DNA of 64,000 bases from the NCBI GenBank assembly GCA_016933155.1, contig JAFGBM010000004.1:1-64000 (forward strand). The letters are read 5' to 3'. A model generated the notes under the pieces. It was not told the DNA's origin, did not search any database, and worked only from the letters and a program-made list of their open reading frames with translations. The stretch comes from Demequinaceae bacterium (GTDB taxonomy: Bacteria; Actinomycetota; Actinomycetes; Actinomycetales; Demequinaceae). Numbering within the stretch: position 1 is the first letter of the stretch; each line of letters opens with the position of its first letter. Made by a program: the position numbers and the translations under genes. Positions 63,494-64,000 of this stretch are shown one piece after another.

Positions 63494-63667
63494 CTACTCC
63501 GACCGGCCGGTCAATCCCCAAGTATAGAGGGCGGCGCCTCGAACGGCCTTGAGGCCCAGACCGACGGGCTCGTGCTCGGAGACCGGGATCTCGACGAGCA
63601 TGTCCTGCGACTTGACCCAGGCGAGGAATCCGCCGAGGGCGGCCGCGCCGAGGAGGGCCGGAATCAC
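63494..63667 (-). CDS. 57-residue membrane protein in the signal peptidase operon
   Basis: 57 residues from a GTG that overlaps the peptidase stop (GTGA) with AGAGG five bases upstream. It begins with a hydrophobic helix (PALLGAAALGGFLAWVK) and continues with a hydrophilic, Val/Gly-rich part ending TGRSE. It ends 8 bp before the secreted-protein ATG. The overlap and spacing support real translation between two coding genes. No family recognised. Confidence 0.65.
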   Translation of the reverse strand: MIPALLGAAALGGFLAWVKSQDMLVEIPVSEHEPVGLGLKAVRGAALYTWGLTGRSE

Positions 63668-64000
63668 GATGACCTCTGGCTGGCCCTCACGGCCGGGACG
63701 CCGGTCGGCGTCGGGGAACCGTTCGCGTCGAAACTCACGCCCGTCAGGCTCGGGTTCCGGGGTTCCTCGTCATCCTCGTTCTCTGGTTCGGGCCAGAGGA
63801 TGAGGACGACGGCCGCGAGGAGGATGAAGCCCCACAGCCAAGGCTGGATGAGGAATTCGGCGATCTGCCCTGCTCCGCCGAAGTGCAGCTCGACGGGTCC
63901 CAAAATCTGCTCGTCCGTCGGCTTCCACTGGTCGATCCAGGAGTTGTTGTCACCCTGGACCTCCCAGCCGTCGACGCCGTTGCCCCCGACCACCCGGTGG
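63664..64000 (-). CDS. Signal peptidase I, SipW-like (N-terminal part beyond window)
   Basis: About 112 codons of the C-terminal end are visible. The stretch HRVVGGNGVDGWEVQGDNNSWIDQWKPTDEQILG matches the S26 signal peptidase box (D-GDNN and VxxDxxxVGxI-type). The catalytic Ser and Lys would lie upstream of the window. A C-terminal transmembrane helix (FLIQPWLWGFILLAAVVLILW) and an acidic tail (PENEDDEEP) follow, as in SipW-type archaeal/actinobacterial peptidases. It cleaves signal peptides at the outer face. The next two genes follow by overlap and an 8-bp gap. Confidence 0.85.
   Translation of the reverse strand, partial: HRVVGGNGVDGWEVQGDNNSWIDQWKPTDEQILGPVELHFGGAGQIAEFLIQPWLWGFILLAAVVLILWPEPENEDDEEPRNPSLTGVSFDANGSPTPTGVPAVRASQRSS

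Overview
The window is one stretch of a high-GC actinobacterial chromosome (Actinomycetota, class Actinomycetes; gene content fits Micrococcales/Actinomycetales-like lineages, but genus cannot be set from the sequence alone). The case rests on gene families and gene orders typical of that phylum: FtsB-DUF501-Ppx behind MazG and Mfd, PMT divergent from RsmI-MetG-TatD-RsmA-IspE, GalU/MoeA-like/RimJ/membrane-protein, DUF3027 next to a cold-shock protein, DUF3263-LytR_C-GroEL with CIRCE operators, a 724-residue MalQ, many GTG starts and GTGA/ATGA start-stop overlaps.

Layout. 1-2245 is the 3'-truncated end of a lower-GC NACHT NTPase gene (minus strand), the clearest accessory gene here. 2482-15863 is a mixed core region: ssb, ettA, tesB, mscS, malQ, an ankyrin lipoprotein, trhA with a palindromic operator, greA, an AI-2E family transporter, msrA and a CE7 esterase, with two short tandem repeats that overlap gene stop codons. 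15853-25639 is a long minus-strand run (BI-1 protein, tRNA-Leu, ppx, DUF501, ftsB, mazG, SurA-like lipoprotein, mfd, DUF222 fragment, pth, rplY). 25816-31163 holds prs-glmU, tRNA-Gln, a TetR regulator and two unrelated Ser/Pro-linker lipoproteins. 31167-37384 is the operon vanY-like/rsmI/metG/tatD/rsmA/ispE, divergent from the protein mannosyltransferase gene. 39014-40002 is a short foreign-looking insert (low-GC spacer plus IMP cyclohydrolase-like gene) beside tRNA-Ala.

40207-44035 is a galU/moeA-like/rimJ/membrane-protein operon that matches the cell-division gephyrin-like (Glp/GlpR, SepX) module. 44951-48844 encodes a 1297-residue protein with the layout of an SF1 helicase plus restriction-endonuclease-like C-terminus whose ATPase motifs are all broken. 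49052-58579 carries tRNA-Arg, an aldo/keto reductase, an NlpC/P60 hydrolase, a DtxR-type regulator coupled to ugd, manA, serC, a CAP-domain protein, an MFS exporter, DUF3027 and a cold-shock protein. 58819-62638 has a lone WXG100 gene, a strong terminator, groEL under two CIRCE elements, LytR_C, DUF3263 and ung. 62661-64000 is a small secretion operon: a signal peptidase (runs off the window), a 57-residue membrane ORF and a secreted protein.

Together the genes cover envelope precursors (GlmU, GalU, Ugd, ManA, PMT), translation and tRNA modification, DNA repair and transcription-coupled repair, nucleotide supply (Prs, 5-FCL, MazG) and cell division (FtsB, Glp-like). The best candidates for undescribed biology are the NACHT protein, the motif-dead helicase-like protein, the signal peptidase/57-aa/secreted-protein operon, and the 3'-end tandem duplications.
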